Virus record (IMG/VR): IMGVR_UViG_3300027782_000120 | Span: 1-51,765 of that record | Strand: one strand, 5' to 3' | DNA: 51,765 bases | Source of the DNA: a virus | Part shown: positions 5,552-12,711 of the stretch, in pieces | Position numbering within the stretch: the first letter of the stretch is position 1 | How the letters are laid out: every line of letters begins with the position of its first letter | The notes under the pieces: generated by a model | Database searches by the model: none | Told to the model about the DNA's origin: nothing | Seen by the model: the letters and a program-made list of their open reading frames with translations, nothing else | Program-made: the position numbers and the translations under genes

Positions 5552-5922
5552 CGAAACTTTCGAATAAAACTGTAAAAGAAGCGCAATCATTTTATTCGAG
5601 TAAGGAATGGAAAGACTGTCGCAAGTTGTTTTTAGAAAATAACTCCAGTCGTGAATGCGTTTATTGCATGCATGATTTTACAGTCGATAGTTCTAAAAAA
5701 CTTAATTTAGATCATATTAAACCATTAAGATTTTACTGGGATCTAAGAACCGAACAATCAAATTTGCAAATAACTTGCGAAGACTGCAATAAAACTAAAA
5801 AAAACAGACGTAATCCTGAAGAAGGAAAAACTACTGATTTTGATTTATCCGTAAGATCTGTTCCAAAAAAACCTTATAACAAACAAAAATATTTTAATTA
5901 TCTAAATAAAAGAAAAATGTAA
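5539..5922 (+). CDS. HNH endonuclease
   Basis: The 127-residue protein has a compact HNH/zinc-ribbon fold. Cys40 and Cys43 form the first zinc knuckle, Asp58-His59 lie in the motif LNLDHIKPLR, Asn75 lies in the following strand, and Cys80/Cys83 form the second knuckle, followed by the basic NKTKKNRR segment. It could be a free-standing homing nuclease or a DNA-processing enzyme. It overlaps the upstream gene and ends just before tRNA-Ser. HNH genes are common passengers in phage tRNA arrays. Confidence 0.85.
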   Translation: MVEITKLSNKTVKEAQSFYSSKEWKDCRKLFLENNSSRECVYCMHDFTVDSSKKLNLDHIKPLRFYWDLRTEQSNLQITCEDCNKTKKNRRNPEEGKTTDFDLSVRSVPKKPYNKQKYFNYLNKRKM

Positions 5923-5931
5923 ACAGTTTAT

Positions 5932-6021
5932 GGAAGGTTGGCCGAGAGGCTTAAGGCACACGTTTGCTAAATGTGCGAACCGTAATTGGTTCCGTGAGTT
6001 CGAATCTCACACCTTCCGCCA
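5932..6021 (+). tRNA. tRNA-Ser (GCT)
   Basis: The acceptor GGAAGGT/ACCTTCC is followed by G and CCA. The stem CACGT/ATGTG closes loop TTGCTAA, giving anticodon GCT. It has the long variable arm expected for serine. Confidence 0.95.
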
Positions 6022-6022
6022 T

Positions 6023-6096
6023 ATCGGTGTAGTTCAATGGTAGAACGGCGGTCTCCAAAACCGCATATCAGGGTTCGATTCCTTGCACCGGTGCCA
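6023..6096 (+). tRNA. tRNA-Trp (CCA)
   Basis: The acceptor ATCGGTG/CACCGGT is followed by G and CCA. The stem GCGGT/ACCGC closes loop CTCCAAA, giving anticodon CCA. A second copy of its 3' end (GGTGCCA) follows at 6099-6105, as if a neighbouring tRNA had been deleted. Confidence 0.94.
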
Positions 6097-6112
6097 CTGG
6101 TGCCATATTTAC

Positions 6113-6139
6113 AAGGGGAGCCAAAAGCTCCCCTTTTTT
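6113..6139 (+). terminator. Rho-independent terminator of the tRNA region
   Basis: A nine-pair stem, AAGGGGAGC 6113-6121 with GCTCCCCTT 6127-6135, has a five-base loop and runs into a T tract at 6134-6139. It closes the main tRNA block. Confidence 0.93.
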
Positions 6140-6144
6140 ATTAT

Positions 6145-6151
6145 CTAAATA
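6145..6151 (+). promoter_or_regulatory. late-promoter-like CTAAATA motif
   Basis: CTAAATA lies directly after the tRNA terminator and 34 bases before the ATG at 6186. It is a member of the recurrent late-type motif family. Confidence 0.5.
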
Positions 6152-6185
6152 AAATATGAATTGATATGACAATTTGAGGTTTATT

Positions 6186-6938
6186 ATGGATAGATATTTC
6201 AATAATATTTTAGACAGACAGTATTATAACAAAGAAGGCTCGAGAAAGAAAAACGCTATTTACTGTCAGCAGATCGATCGATTTATTCTTGTCGACGATT
6301 ACGATTTTTGGATCACATTAAAATCAGCTCAGGTATTATCTTCTAAAATAGCAACAACTGTTTATCAGCTTCCGCATGATATTGGTGGTATGGACAATAA
6401 TAATTGCACGAGCTACAGTATCTTTGATAAGACAGCCTTCAAGAGAAGGAATGTTGCTGACATCATTCAAAATCAAACACCAACCCTCAAAAGGTTAAGA
6501 ACAGAGAATATCGTCAAGGCAGATGTTCCTGAAGACTACAAGCATGAAGAAGGTTTGGAGCAACTGAAAATTTTAAAAGACTATGTAAATTTCGTCAATA
6601 AAATAGTTTACGCAACAGAATTCGCCAATGCTAAAAACTCTTTGGATAATCGATTGATGGCTAATATGTTTTACTCGAAAGAGTGGAACAACACGATTTC
6701 TTCATATGAAGATAAAACATCTTCTGGCACAAGCTTGTTCAGCGATATCAACACCATACTTTATTTTGCTAGTGGCATCAAAGATGCTAAGAAGAAAATA
6801 AGAGCTGCATTCGAGAATGCATTTGATAACAAAACAGTTACATATGATCGTTCTGAAGCGTTTTATGATATGATAAATGAAGTCAACCCTTTCAAATATC
6901 GTGCGCCCACAAACCTTTTGAAAGCAAATAAAATATGA
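6186..6938 (+). CDS. protein of unknown function, first gene of the metabolic island
   Basis: The 250-residue product is soluble, rich in Asn, Asp, Lys and Tyr, and shows no motif I recognise. The ATG at 6186 is preferred because GAGGT at 6176-6180 precedes it by five bases. It overlaps the PP-loop gene by four bases (ATGA), so the two products are probably made together. Co-translation suggests a partner or substrate-recognition role for the PP-loop enzyme, which is inference. Confidence 0.75.
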   Translation: MDRYFNNILDRQYYNKEGSRKKNAIYCQQIDRFILVDDYDFWITLKSAQVLSSKIATTVYQLPHDIGGMDNNNCTSYSIFDKTAFKRRNVADIIQNQTPTLKRLRTENIVKADVPEDYKHEEGLEQLKILKDYVNFVNKIVYATEFANAKNSLDNRLMANMFYSKEWNNTISSYEDKTSSGTSLFSDINTILYFASGIKDAKKKIRAAFENAFDNKTVTYDRSEAFYDMINEVNPFKYRAPTNLLKANKI

Positions 6939-8236
6939 TAAACTCTAATCAGCTCCTATATTTTTCAGACATTAGACCAGCGCTCAAATTTTGGAATAGA
7001 GTGTACCCGAAGGTAGGTGCAGGTAGTAAATTTTACCTAGACATCGCCAAGAGGTTTAGACCTCATCGACTGGTATCTCGAAACGAAGGCGAGTGGAGCC
7101 AACCATGGAATCAGGTTGTCCCAGATAAATTTAAAATGCCTGTGTATAACCCTACGTTCAATAAAACTTTTGAAGAAGTTACAGATGAGCGAGCGTATGA
7201 AATAAAGCTTGGTATCCAAGCGGGCAAAAAATATGCTGTGATGTATTCGGGTGGTATGGATAGCACCCTCGTCGCCGTAGCTCTCATGCGAAACCTTACT
7301 CAGGAAGAATTGAAGTCTGTTGCTATTTGTGCATCGATGCATTCTATCATAGAAAATCCTAACTTCTGGCAAGATCATATCTACGGAAAATTTACGATTT
7401 TTGATTCTAACACTCATCTCTATGATGATTATATCAACATGGGGTACACGCCTATTACAGCTGACGAGGGCGACTGTATCTTTGGTACTTCTATTGGTTT
7501 GCAGCTGTATCATAATTATGATTATTTTGTTGGACTTCAAGATCCAGCTGTACAAGCCAATCTTCAAAAATTAAAGTACAAGATCTCAGATGGCGATGTG
7601 CATTATACTGCATACAAAGACATTATCATTCGGTATCTATCTCTAAACGATACTGAACATGGGTTAAATTTCGGTAGAATGCTCTATGAGAAATATCATC
7701 TGAATATCATTACGTCTTCAGTGCCAGTACATAGCTTCCATGACTTCTTTTGGTGGCTGATCTTCAACGTGAAATATTACAATTGCTCTATCCGTGGTGC
7801 TATCTATTTCAACAGCACCATTCCTGCCCAGCAATGTACAGACTCGATGGTTAATTGGTTTAATGGCGAGGGCTACCAGCATTGGAGTATGAATAATAAT
7901 AACAATGGATTGAAGATTCGAAATACTCTTGCAACCTACAAATATGTCCAGAGAAAATACATCTTTGAGTATGATAAGAATGAATGGTATTTTTGGTTTA
8001 AAACGAAACTAGAGTCTATGGCTAACCTGAATATTAAAGGTAAGAACCGTGGCATCACCGATTTGACACATAGCATTGTTGGTATGACAGATAAGTACGA
8101 ATATCTCTGCATTCCTGATCCTAAGAAGGACATCAACAATAATTCATACAAAGGTGTGTATCATTATGGTCCTGAAGTCGAATATTTTTTCGAAAATAGT
8201 CTAATGAACTACAAAGTAGATTGGATGGATGACTAA
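6935..8236 (+). CDS. PP-loop ATP pyrophosphatase, asparagine synthase-like
   Basis: The 433-residue protein carries the PP-loop signature SGGMDS at residues 105-110, in a strand reading AVMYSGGMDSTL. A second acidic loop, TADEGDCIFG, at about 175-184 resembles the GxDELFGG loop of asparagine synthetase. The N-terminal hundred residues lack a Cys2 glutaminase domain. The enzyme would adenylate a carboxyl or carbonyl group and transfer nitrogen or sulfur from another donor. It is translationally coupled to the unknown gene upstream. The substrate is unknown. Confidence 0.8.
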   Translation: MINSNQLLYFSDIRPALKFWNRVYPKVGAGSKFYLDIAKRFRPHRLVSRNEGEWSQPWNQVVPDKFKMPVYNPTFNKTFEEVTDERAYEIKLGIQAGKKYAVMYSGGMDSTLVAVALMRNLTQEELKSVAICASMHSIIENPNFWQDHIYGKFTIFDSNTHLYDDYINMGYTPITADEGDCIFGTSIGLQLYHNYDYFVGLQDPAVQANLQKLKYKISDGDVHYTAYKDIIIRYLSLNDTEHGLNFGRMLYEKYHLNIITSSVPVHSFHDFFWWLIFNVKYYNCSIRGAIYFNSTIPAQQCTDSMVNWFNGEGYQHWSMNNNNNGLKIRNTLATYKYVQRKYIFEYDKNEWYFWFKTKLESMANLNIKGKNRGITDLTHSIVGMTDKYEYLCIPDPKKDINNNSYKGVYHYGPEVEYFFENSLMNYKVDWMDD

Positions 8237-8239
8237 ATA
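8233..8239 (+). promoter_or_regulatory. late-promoter-like CTAAATA motif
   Basis: CTAAATA overlaps the stop codon region of the PP-loop gene, 57 bases before the DctP-like ATG, and just upstream of two palindromes. Confidence 0.4.
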
Positions 8240-8249
8240 GAATTGCAGG

Positions 8250-8279
8250 GGTCATGACCTGTTTCATTTAACGTTAAAT
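8250..8279. promoter_or_regulatory. two palindromes upstream of the DctP-like gene
   Basis: GGTCATGACC at 8250-8259 and the perfect 14-base palindrome ATTTAACGTTAAAT at 8266-8279 lie between the CTAAATA motif and the start codon at 8297. Either could be an operator bound by a dimeric regulator, or a hairpin in the leader. No T tract suitable for termination follows. Confidence 0.4.
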
Positions 8280-8296
8280 CAACATGGAGTTTTTTA

Positions 8297-9241
8297 ATGA
8301 CGCAAAACATTCGTTGGGTTATCGCCCATGAGCCAGTAGACCTTTTCCTTAAGGTTGCTGATTCTTTCTCTAAGGAAGTAAATGAAAAGACTAACGGTGC
8401 TTTTAACATCGAAGTTCTTTCTCTTACTGACTATGCAACAAAGTACAATGGTGGCAAGAAGGTTACTAAGAACGATCTTATGAATCTTATCGACACTGGT
8501 GCTATCGAAATGAGTCATATCTATACTACTTGGCTCGCAGACTACAACAAGGATCTTCACGCTCTTGATCTTCCATTCCTTTTCACTGATCATGCGCATG
8601 CTGATCGTGTTCTCGAAGGCGATCTTGGCAAGTCCTTGCTTGCTGGTGTTTCTGACCAGTCAAACATCAAGGCAATGAGCTTCACTTACTCTGGCGGTTA
8701 TCGTATCGTTCCTGCAAACTTCGCAGCTGATACAGTTTCTGCATGGGAAGGTAAGACAGTTCGTACTTCACGTTCTCCAGTTGCTGTTGATACATTCAAG
8801 CTTCTTGGTGCAAATCCACGTGCTGACATTGAACTTGAAGAAATGAACGCTGCTGCTGACGCTGGTGTTATTGCTGCTGGCGAATCAACCTATGTTCGTG
8901 TGTTCCCACTCGAGCAGAATAAGAGCTTCGAAGTTGTTAACGACACAGCTCATAGCTTGTTCCTAACTTCAATCATCGTGAACCAGGATTTCTTCAAGCA
9001 GTTTGATGCTGCTACTCAGGAAATCTTTGCTGACGCTGCATTCAACGCTGCTCGTAAGGAGCGTCGTGAGTCTGTTGCTGACATTCCAAGCATTCTTGCT
9101 AAGTGCGAAGCTACTGGCGTTAAGGTTGTTAAGATGTCTGATGCTGAAGCAAGCAAGTTCAAGTCAATCACCTCAAAGGTGTATGACATGTACGCTGACT
9201 TCTTCACTCCAGGTCTTGTAGGTAAGCTACAGGCTGCTTAA
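8297..9241 (+). CDS. TRAP transporter DctP-like solute-binding protein without signal peptide
   Basis: The 314-residue product has the whole DctP layout. The first strand and helix end in VNEKTNGAFNIEV. Then come the segment DLPFLFTDHAHADRV near 91-105, the hinge strand YSGGYRIVP, and the carboxylate-binding segment GKTVRTSRSP at 152-161 with Arg156. The helix after LLGANP and the segment with ADAGVIAAGE correspond to the DctP ALQ.GVVDG motif. Normal family members are exported with a signal peptide; here the protein starts at mature residue one, so it should stay in the cytoplasm. GGAG precedes the ATG. No transporter membrane subunits are present. It converges on the BKACE operon. Confidence 0.85.
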   Translation: MTQNIRWVIAHEPVDLFLKVADSFSKEVNEKTNGAFNIEVLSLTDYATKYNGGKKVTKNDLMNLIDTGAIEMSHIYTTWLADYNKDLHALDLPFLFTDHAHADRVLEGDLGKSLLAGVSDQSNIKAMSFTYSGGYRIVPANFAADTVSAWEGKTVRTSRSPVAVDTFKLLGANPRADIELEEMNAAADAGVIAAGESTYVRVFPLEQNKSFEVVNDTAHSLFLTSIIVNQDFFKQFDAATQEIFADAAFNAARKERRESVADIPSILAKCEATGVKVVKMSDAEASKFKSITSKVYDMYADFFTPGLVGKLQAA

Positions 9242-9249
9242 TAAGAATC

Positions 9250-9274
9250 GGGCGGAGGAAACTCCGCCCTTTTT
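9250..9274. terminator. terminator between DctP-like and BKACE genes
   Basis: An eight-pair GC-rich stem, GGGCGGAG 9250-9257 with CTCCGCCC 9262-9269, has a GAAA tetraloop and is followed by five T. It terminates the plus-strand gene. The T tract touches the stop codon of the minus-strand gene. Confidence 0.92.
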
Positions 9275-10143
9275 CATTTGATGCTGAATATTTCTCTAGC
9301 TTCCGCAGTTGTAGCTATCGAGCCACCTAATTCCGTGATAATCCTAACAGCTTTCGCTACTAGCTCTGCATTTGATTTCGCTAGTACGCCTTTCGAAAGA
9401 TAGATATTATCTTCAAGCCCGACACGGACATGTCCCCCATACAATACACTTTGTGCTACTATTGGCATTTCCATAGCACCAATACCGAATGCACTAAACA
9501 CACTACCATGTGGCAGTAATCTACGAGCGTAATCTAATGTTTCTGGACTAGCTTCCCATCCCCACTTAACACCCATGGCAAACTGCCAAAGCGGAGGATC
9601 TTCGATTAAACCCTCATTGATTAGTTGGCGACCGATATGGTAATCGCCTGAATCGAAAATTTCCAACTCTGGCTTACAACCTACTTCTCTGACAGCTGTT
9701 ACCATTTCTCTTGCTACGTTAAGAGTATTGATGGTGATACCTCCAGGGCCACGATTCATCGTATTTAAATCTAGCGAACAGATGTTTGGTTTGAGAGCTA
9801 CAATGTGCTTGACACGCTGTTCTGCCATCTTCAAAAAAGATTTTTGATTGAAGAGGTTCTTCGCAGGTCCTGTAGATCCTGGACCTGTTGTTAAATTAAT
9901 TAGCAAGTCAGGACGTACAGCTTTGATTCGCTCAACAGTTTCTCGATATAGCTCTAGATCCATACTAGGTCCAGCGGTTTCAGGATCTCTAACATGAAGA
10001 TGAACGATAGACGCTCCTGCCTCAGCGGCTTCAATTGCAGAGGTAGCAATTTGTTCAGGAGTTATAGGTAGATAAGGAGTTTGCTCAAGCTTCGTCACAG
10101 CTCCAGTTATAGCACATGTGATTACTGTTTTCTGTTTAATCAT
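9274..10143 (-). CDS. beta-keto acid cleavage enzyme (BKACE, DUF849)
   Basis: The 289-residue product is a full-length member of the BKACE family, typified by 3-keto-5-aminohexanoate cleavage enzyme. It is a zinc TIM barrel that condenses a beta-keto acid with acetyl-CoA and cleaves it. Visible features are ITCAITGA at the first strand, the zinc ligands His48 and His50 in HLHVRDP, NLTTGPG near 83-89, SLDLNTMNRG near 123-131, and GLEDN with the third zinc ligand Glu244. Nothing is truncated. GGAGG precedes the ATG. The start overlaps the SDR gene by four bases. The substrate cannot be read from the sequence. Confidence 0.9.
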   Translation of the reverse strand: MIKQKTVITCAITGAVTKLEQTPYLPITPEQIATSAIEAAEAGASIVHLHVRDPETAGPSMDLELYRETVERIKAVRPDLLINLTTGPGSTGPAKNLFNQKSFLKMAEQRVKHIVALKPNICSLDLNTMNRGPGGITINTLNVAREMVTAVREVGCKPELEIFDSGDYHIGRQLINEGLIEDPPLWQFAMGVKWGWEASPETLDYARRLLPHGSVFSAFGIGAMEMPIVAQSVLYGGHVRVGLEDNIYLSKGVLAKSNAELVAKAVRIITELGGSIATTAEAREIFSIK

Positions 10144-10895
10144 AGTGTTTTTCCTCCATCAATAACAATACAGTTGCCTGTCATAAATCTCATAGTTGTA
10201 GCACAAGCTTCAATCGTGGAAGCTACATCATCAACAACGCCGATGCGCCCCAGTGGAGTTCCTTTGGCATATTTACTCAAGAAGTCAGCAGAGCGATTTT
10301 CTAGGAAGTTTGTATCGACAGCTCCAGGTGCAACAGATATTACTCTTACCTTTGGTGCTAGAGCCTTTGCTAAGTTCCTAGTCATAGAGTCAGTTGCTGC
10401 TTTCGAAGCAGCGTAGGCGATATTGCTTCCGCCTGATTTGACTCCAGCGATTGATGATATATTAACGATTAATCCATCATTGCTATCAATTAACATTGGA
10501 GCGAATGTACGAATCGTAGCAAACACACCACGAAGATTTACTTTCATTATCTGATCAAAAAAATCATCAGTCAAGGCATTTAAATTTTGATGTGGGATCG
10601 TTTTACTAAAACCTGCAGCGTTGACTAGTATGTCGCATCTATCATACCTTTGTTTGATAATTTCGTACGCCGAAATAAGAGATTCAGTGTTATCAATAGA
10701 AGCATAAACTGCTAAATGATTATTGCCCAACATATTCAGTTCGTTCTGAGCATTATCTAGATCTCTCCTGACAATTCCAACGATCGTAGCACCTCTAGCC
10801 GCCAAACGTTTTCCAATCGCCTTCCCCATACCTCCCATGTATCCTGTAATAACAACAACTTTACCGTTCAATGTTTCGAAAGGTTCGAAGCTCAT
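10140..10895 (-). CDS. short-chain dehydrogenase/reductase (SDR)
   Basis: The 251-residue classical SDR has the cofactor loop TGYMGGMG at 17-24, NAAG at 92-95, and the catalytic tetrad Asn120, Ser148, Tyr161 and Lys165 (YAASK). The end, GNCIVIDGG, is typical of FabG-like ketoreductases. Arg43-Arg44 after the second strand suggests NADP(H). It overlaps both neighbours by four bases and has its own GGGAG site. In this operon it would reduce or oxidise a keto or hydroxy group of the substrate handled by the ligase and BKACE. Confidence 0.9.
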   Translation of the reverse strand: MSFEPFETLNGKVVVITGYMGGMGKAIGKRLAARGATIVGIVRRDLDNAQNELNMLGNNHLAVYASIDNTESLISAYEIIKQRYDRCDILVNAAGFSKTIPHQNLNALTDDFFDQIMKVNLRGVFATIRTFAPMLIDSNDGLIVNISSIAGVKSGGSNIAYAASKAATDSMTRNLAKALAPKVRVISVAPGAVDTNFLENRSADFLSKYAKGTPLGRIGVVDDVASTIEACATTMRFMTGNCIVIDGGKTL

Positions 10896-12364
10896 ATAGT
10901 TTCTCCCATATAATAGTTAGCCAACGATTCTAATTCTAGCTTGTTTATCTTATTAGTCCCAGTCAATGGCATTTGATTAATGAACCAAACTCTTCTAGGG
11001 TACTGATAAGCTGGTGCATTTTTCATGACAAACTCTTGGACTTCTCTTTCTGTGACCTCAGAATATTCTTTCCTTACTACGAATGCATATGGTTTGGTGC
11101 CTTTGATTTCATCAGGCAACCCTACTACAGCGGCGGAAGCAATTCCAGGACATTTCTCGATAATTTCCTCAACTTCGCCTGGAAAGATATTTTCTCCACC
11201 ACTGACAAACATGTCATCAGCACGACCCATAAAGAAATAGAATCCATTTTCATCAACATAGAATTTATCTTTGGTATTGAAGAAACCATCTTCGGTTAAT
11301 GTTTTCTGATAGAGATCATGATTCTTATGATAGGTGGTGAGCATCGATGGACTTTTAATATGTAGTACATCGTCAATCAACTTATACTCGATACCTTTTC
11401 TTGGGTATCCTACACTCATTGGTGGCGTTTTCAAATTCGATCCTGGAGGAGCTTTACCAAACAGCCCTGGTCCTACTTCTGTTAAACCATATCTTAATAG
11501 GATCCTAGAGTTAGGGAATCTTTTCTTCGTTTGTTTATACAACTCTGGGCTTGTAGGAGCGGAAGCTAACACGATTTCGTTGATCGAATGAAAACGATAA
11601 TTCGGTGACAAAGATTTATGAGCTAATATCATAGCCATCATTGGCGGTACTAGGACTAAGAAATTAATGTCGTACTCTTGAATGATTTTAATGTACTGCT
11701 CGGCGTCGAAATTTGGCACTAACAGAATGGTAGTTTGACTCAGCAAATTTCTTTCAATATTGGAAAGACCATTCATATGATACAAAGGTGTAGAGATAAG
11801 AATCTTGCATCCTTTGTAGTTTTTGATCTGCCTCTGCATAATCCATCTTCTGCTATTGGTTTTTACAACAACTCCCTTCGGCTCTCCTGTCGATCCAGAG
11901 GTGTATAAGAAAAAAGCAGGGCGATCTTGATCATCAAAAGGCTTGACAAACGGCTCTGATGACATTATAATAGGTAATTGAGAAATTGATAATGACTGTG
12001 TCGATGTAGGTACTTTGTCGATAAACACATCATCATAGAAAACGAATTCAGTATCGCTGTGATCGATAATTTTCGATATCTGTTCTGCAGATAGCTTATG
12101 ATTAATCAGCACAGGCACGAGTCCTGATCTTCTAATCGCAAAATATATTACGATATAATCGAATGAATTGTTAGCTATGATAGCTATTCTGGTTTGTGGT
12201 TCAAAATTCTTTTTCAGAAGACCAGCGGTTACCTGATTAATTTTTTGATCAATATCATAATATGTGTATGATTTTGGCGAACCAGAATTAAAATCAATCA
12301 AAGCAATATTTTGATAGTTTGATTTTACGATTTGATCAGGATTGTTGGTGATGTCTTCAATCAT
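10892..12364 (-). CDS. AMP-forming acyl-CoA synthetase/ligase (ANL superfamily)
   Basis: The 490-residue product has all core ANL motifs. The phosphate loop YTSGSTGEPKG is at 154-164, YGLTE is at 292-296, Asp366 lies in FFNTKDKF, Arg381 lies in the hinge segment FMGRADDMFVSGGENI, and the C-terminal catalytic Lys472 lies in GTNKINK. It would adenylate a carboxylic acid and probably form the CoA thioester. It is the first gene of a three-gene minus-strand operon and overlaps the SDR gene by four bases. GAGGA precedes the ATG, and a minus-strand CTAAATA motif lies about 31 bases upstream. Confidence 0.9.
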   Translation of the reverse strand: MIEDITNNPDQIVKSNYQNIALIDFNSGSPKSYTYYDIDQKINQVTAGLLKKNFEPQTRIAIIANNSFDYIVIYFAIRRSGLVPVLINHKLSAEQISKIIDHSDTEFVFYDDVFIDKVPTSTQSLSISQLPIIMSSEPFVKPFDDQDRPAFFLYTSGSTGEPKGVVVKTNSRRWIMQRQIKNYKGCKILISTPLYHMNGLSNIERNLLSQTTILLVPNFDAEQYIKIIQEYDINFLVLVPPMMAMILAHKSLSPNYRFHSINEIVLASAPTSPELYKQTKKRFPNSRILLRYGLTEVGPGLFGKAPPGSNLKTPPMSVGYPRKGIEYKLIDDVLHIKSPSMLTTYHKNHDLYQKTLTEDGFFNTKDKFYVDENGFYFFMGRADDMFVSGGENIFPGEVEEIIEKCPGIASAAVVGLPDEIKGTKPYAFVVRKEYSEVTEREVQEFVMKNAPAYQYPRRVWFINQMPLTGTNKINKLELESLANYYMGETI

Positions 12365-12395
12365 AATATATTCCTCACATAACAGCTAGACGGTC

Positions 12396-12402
12396 TATTT
12401 AG
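12396..12402 (-). promoter_or_regulatory. late-promoter-like CTAAATA motif, minus strand
   Basis: Read on the minus strand this is CTAAATA, 31 bases before the ATG of the ligase gene. It is back to back with a plus-strand copy at 12407-12413. Confidence 0.55.
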
Positions 12403-12406
12403 ACTT

Positions 12407-12413
12407 CTAAATA
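12407..12413 (+). promoter_or_regulatory. late-promoter-like CTAAATA motif, plus strand
   Basis: The plus-strand partner of the divergent pair. It lies 43 bases before the DUF2061 start at 12457 and 31 bases before the alternative ATG at 12445. Confidence 0.55.
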
Positions 12414-12456
12414 AGGATAGGCAAAGCCTTTAATATGATAACTGATGGAGACATAT

Positions 12457-12711
12457 ATGTTTAATTTTCTTTCTTCTAAATGGTCAGAGCAGCAGAAGCG
12501 TAGCATTTCTAAAGTTGTGTCTTGGCGTATCCTTGTGACGATCACCAATTTCGTTGGTGGCTGGTTGGCGTCAGGAAACCCATGGGTTGGTCTTGGTGTT
12601 GTTTCTTTCGCTCTCGTCGTCAACTCAATCCTTTATTGGTTTCACGAGCGTGCATGGAATCGTACTGATTGGGGTAAGCAAATTGTTCCACCTGAGGAAA
12701 CTCCTATCTAA
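12457..12711 (+). CDS. DUF2061 family membrane protein
   Basis: The 84-residue product matches DUF2061. A basic amphipathic start (KRSISKVVSWRI) leads into two transmembrane helices with the pattern VVSWRILVT, GGWLASG and NSILYWFHERAWNR. The function of the family is unknown. GGAG at 12447-12450 selects the ATG at 12457 rather than the one at 12445. Its stop codon overlaps the start of the epimerase gene (TAATG), so the two are coupled. Confidence 0.83.
   Translation: MFNFLSSKWSEQQKRSISKVVSWRILVTITNFVGGWLASGNPWVGLGVVSFALVVNSILYWFHERAWNRTDWGKQIVPPEETPI

Noticed and set aside
7037-7567. Minus-strand open frame of 176 codons
   Set aside because: It is antisense to the well-supported PP-loop gene, with no start site signals and no recognisable protein features.
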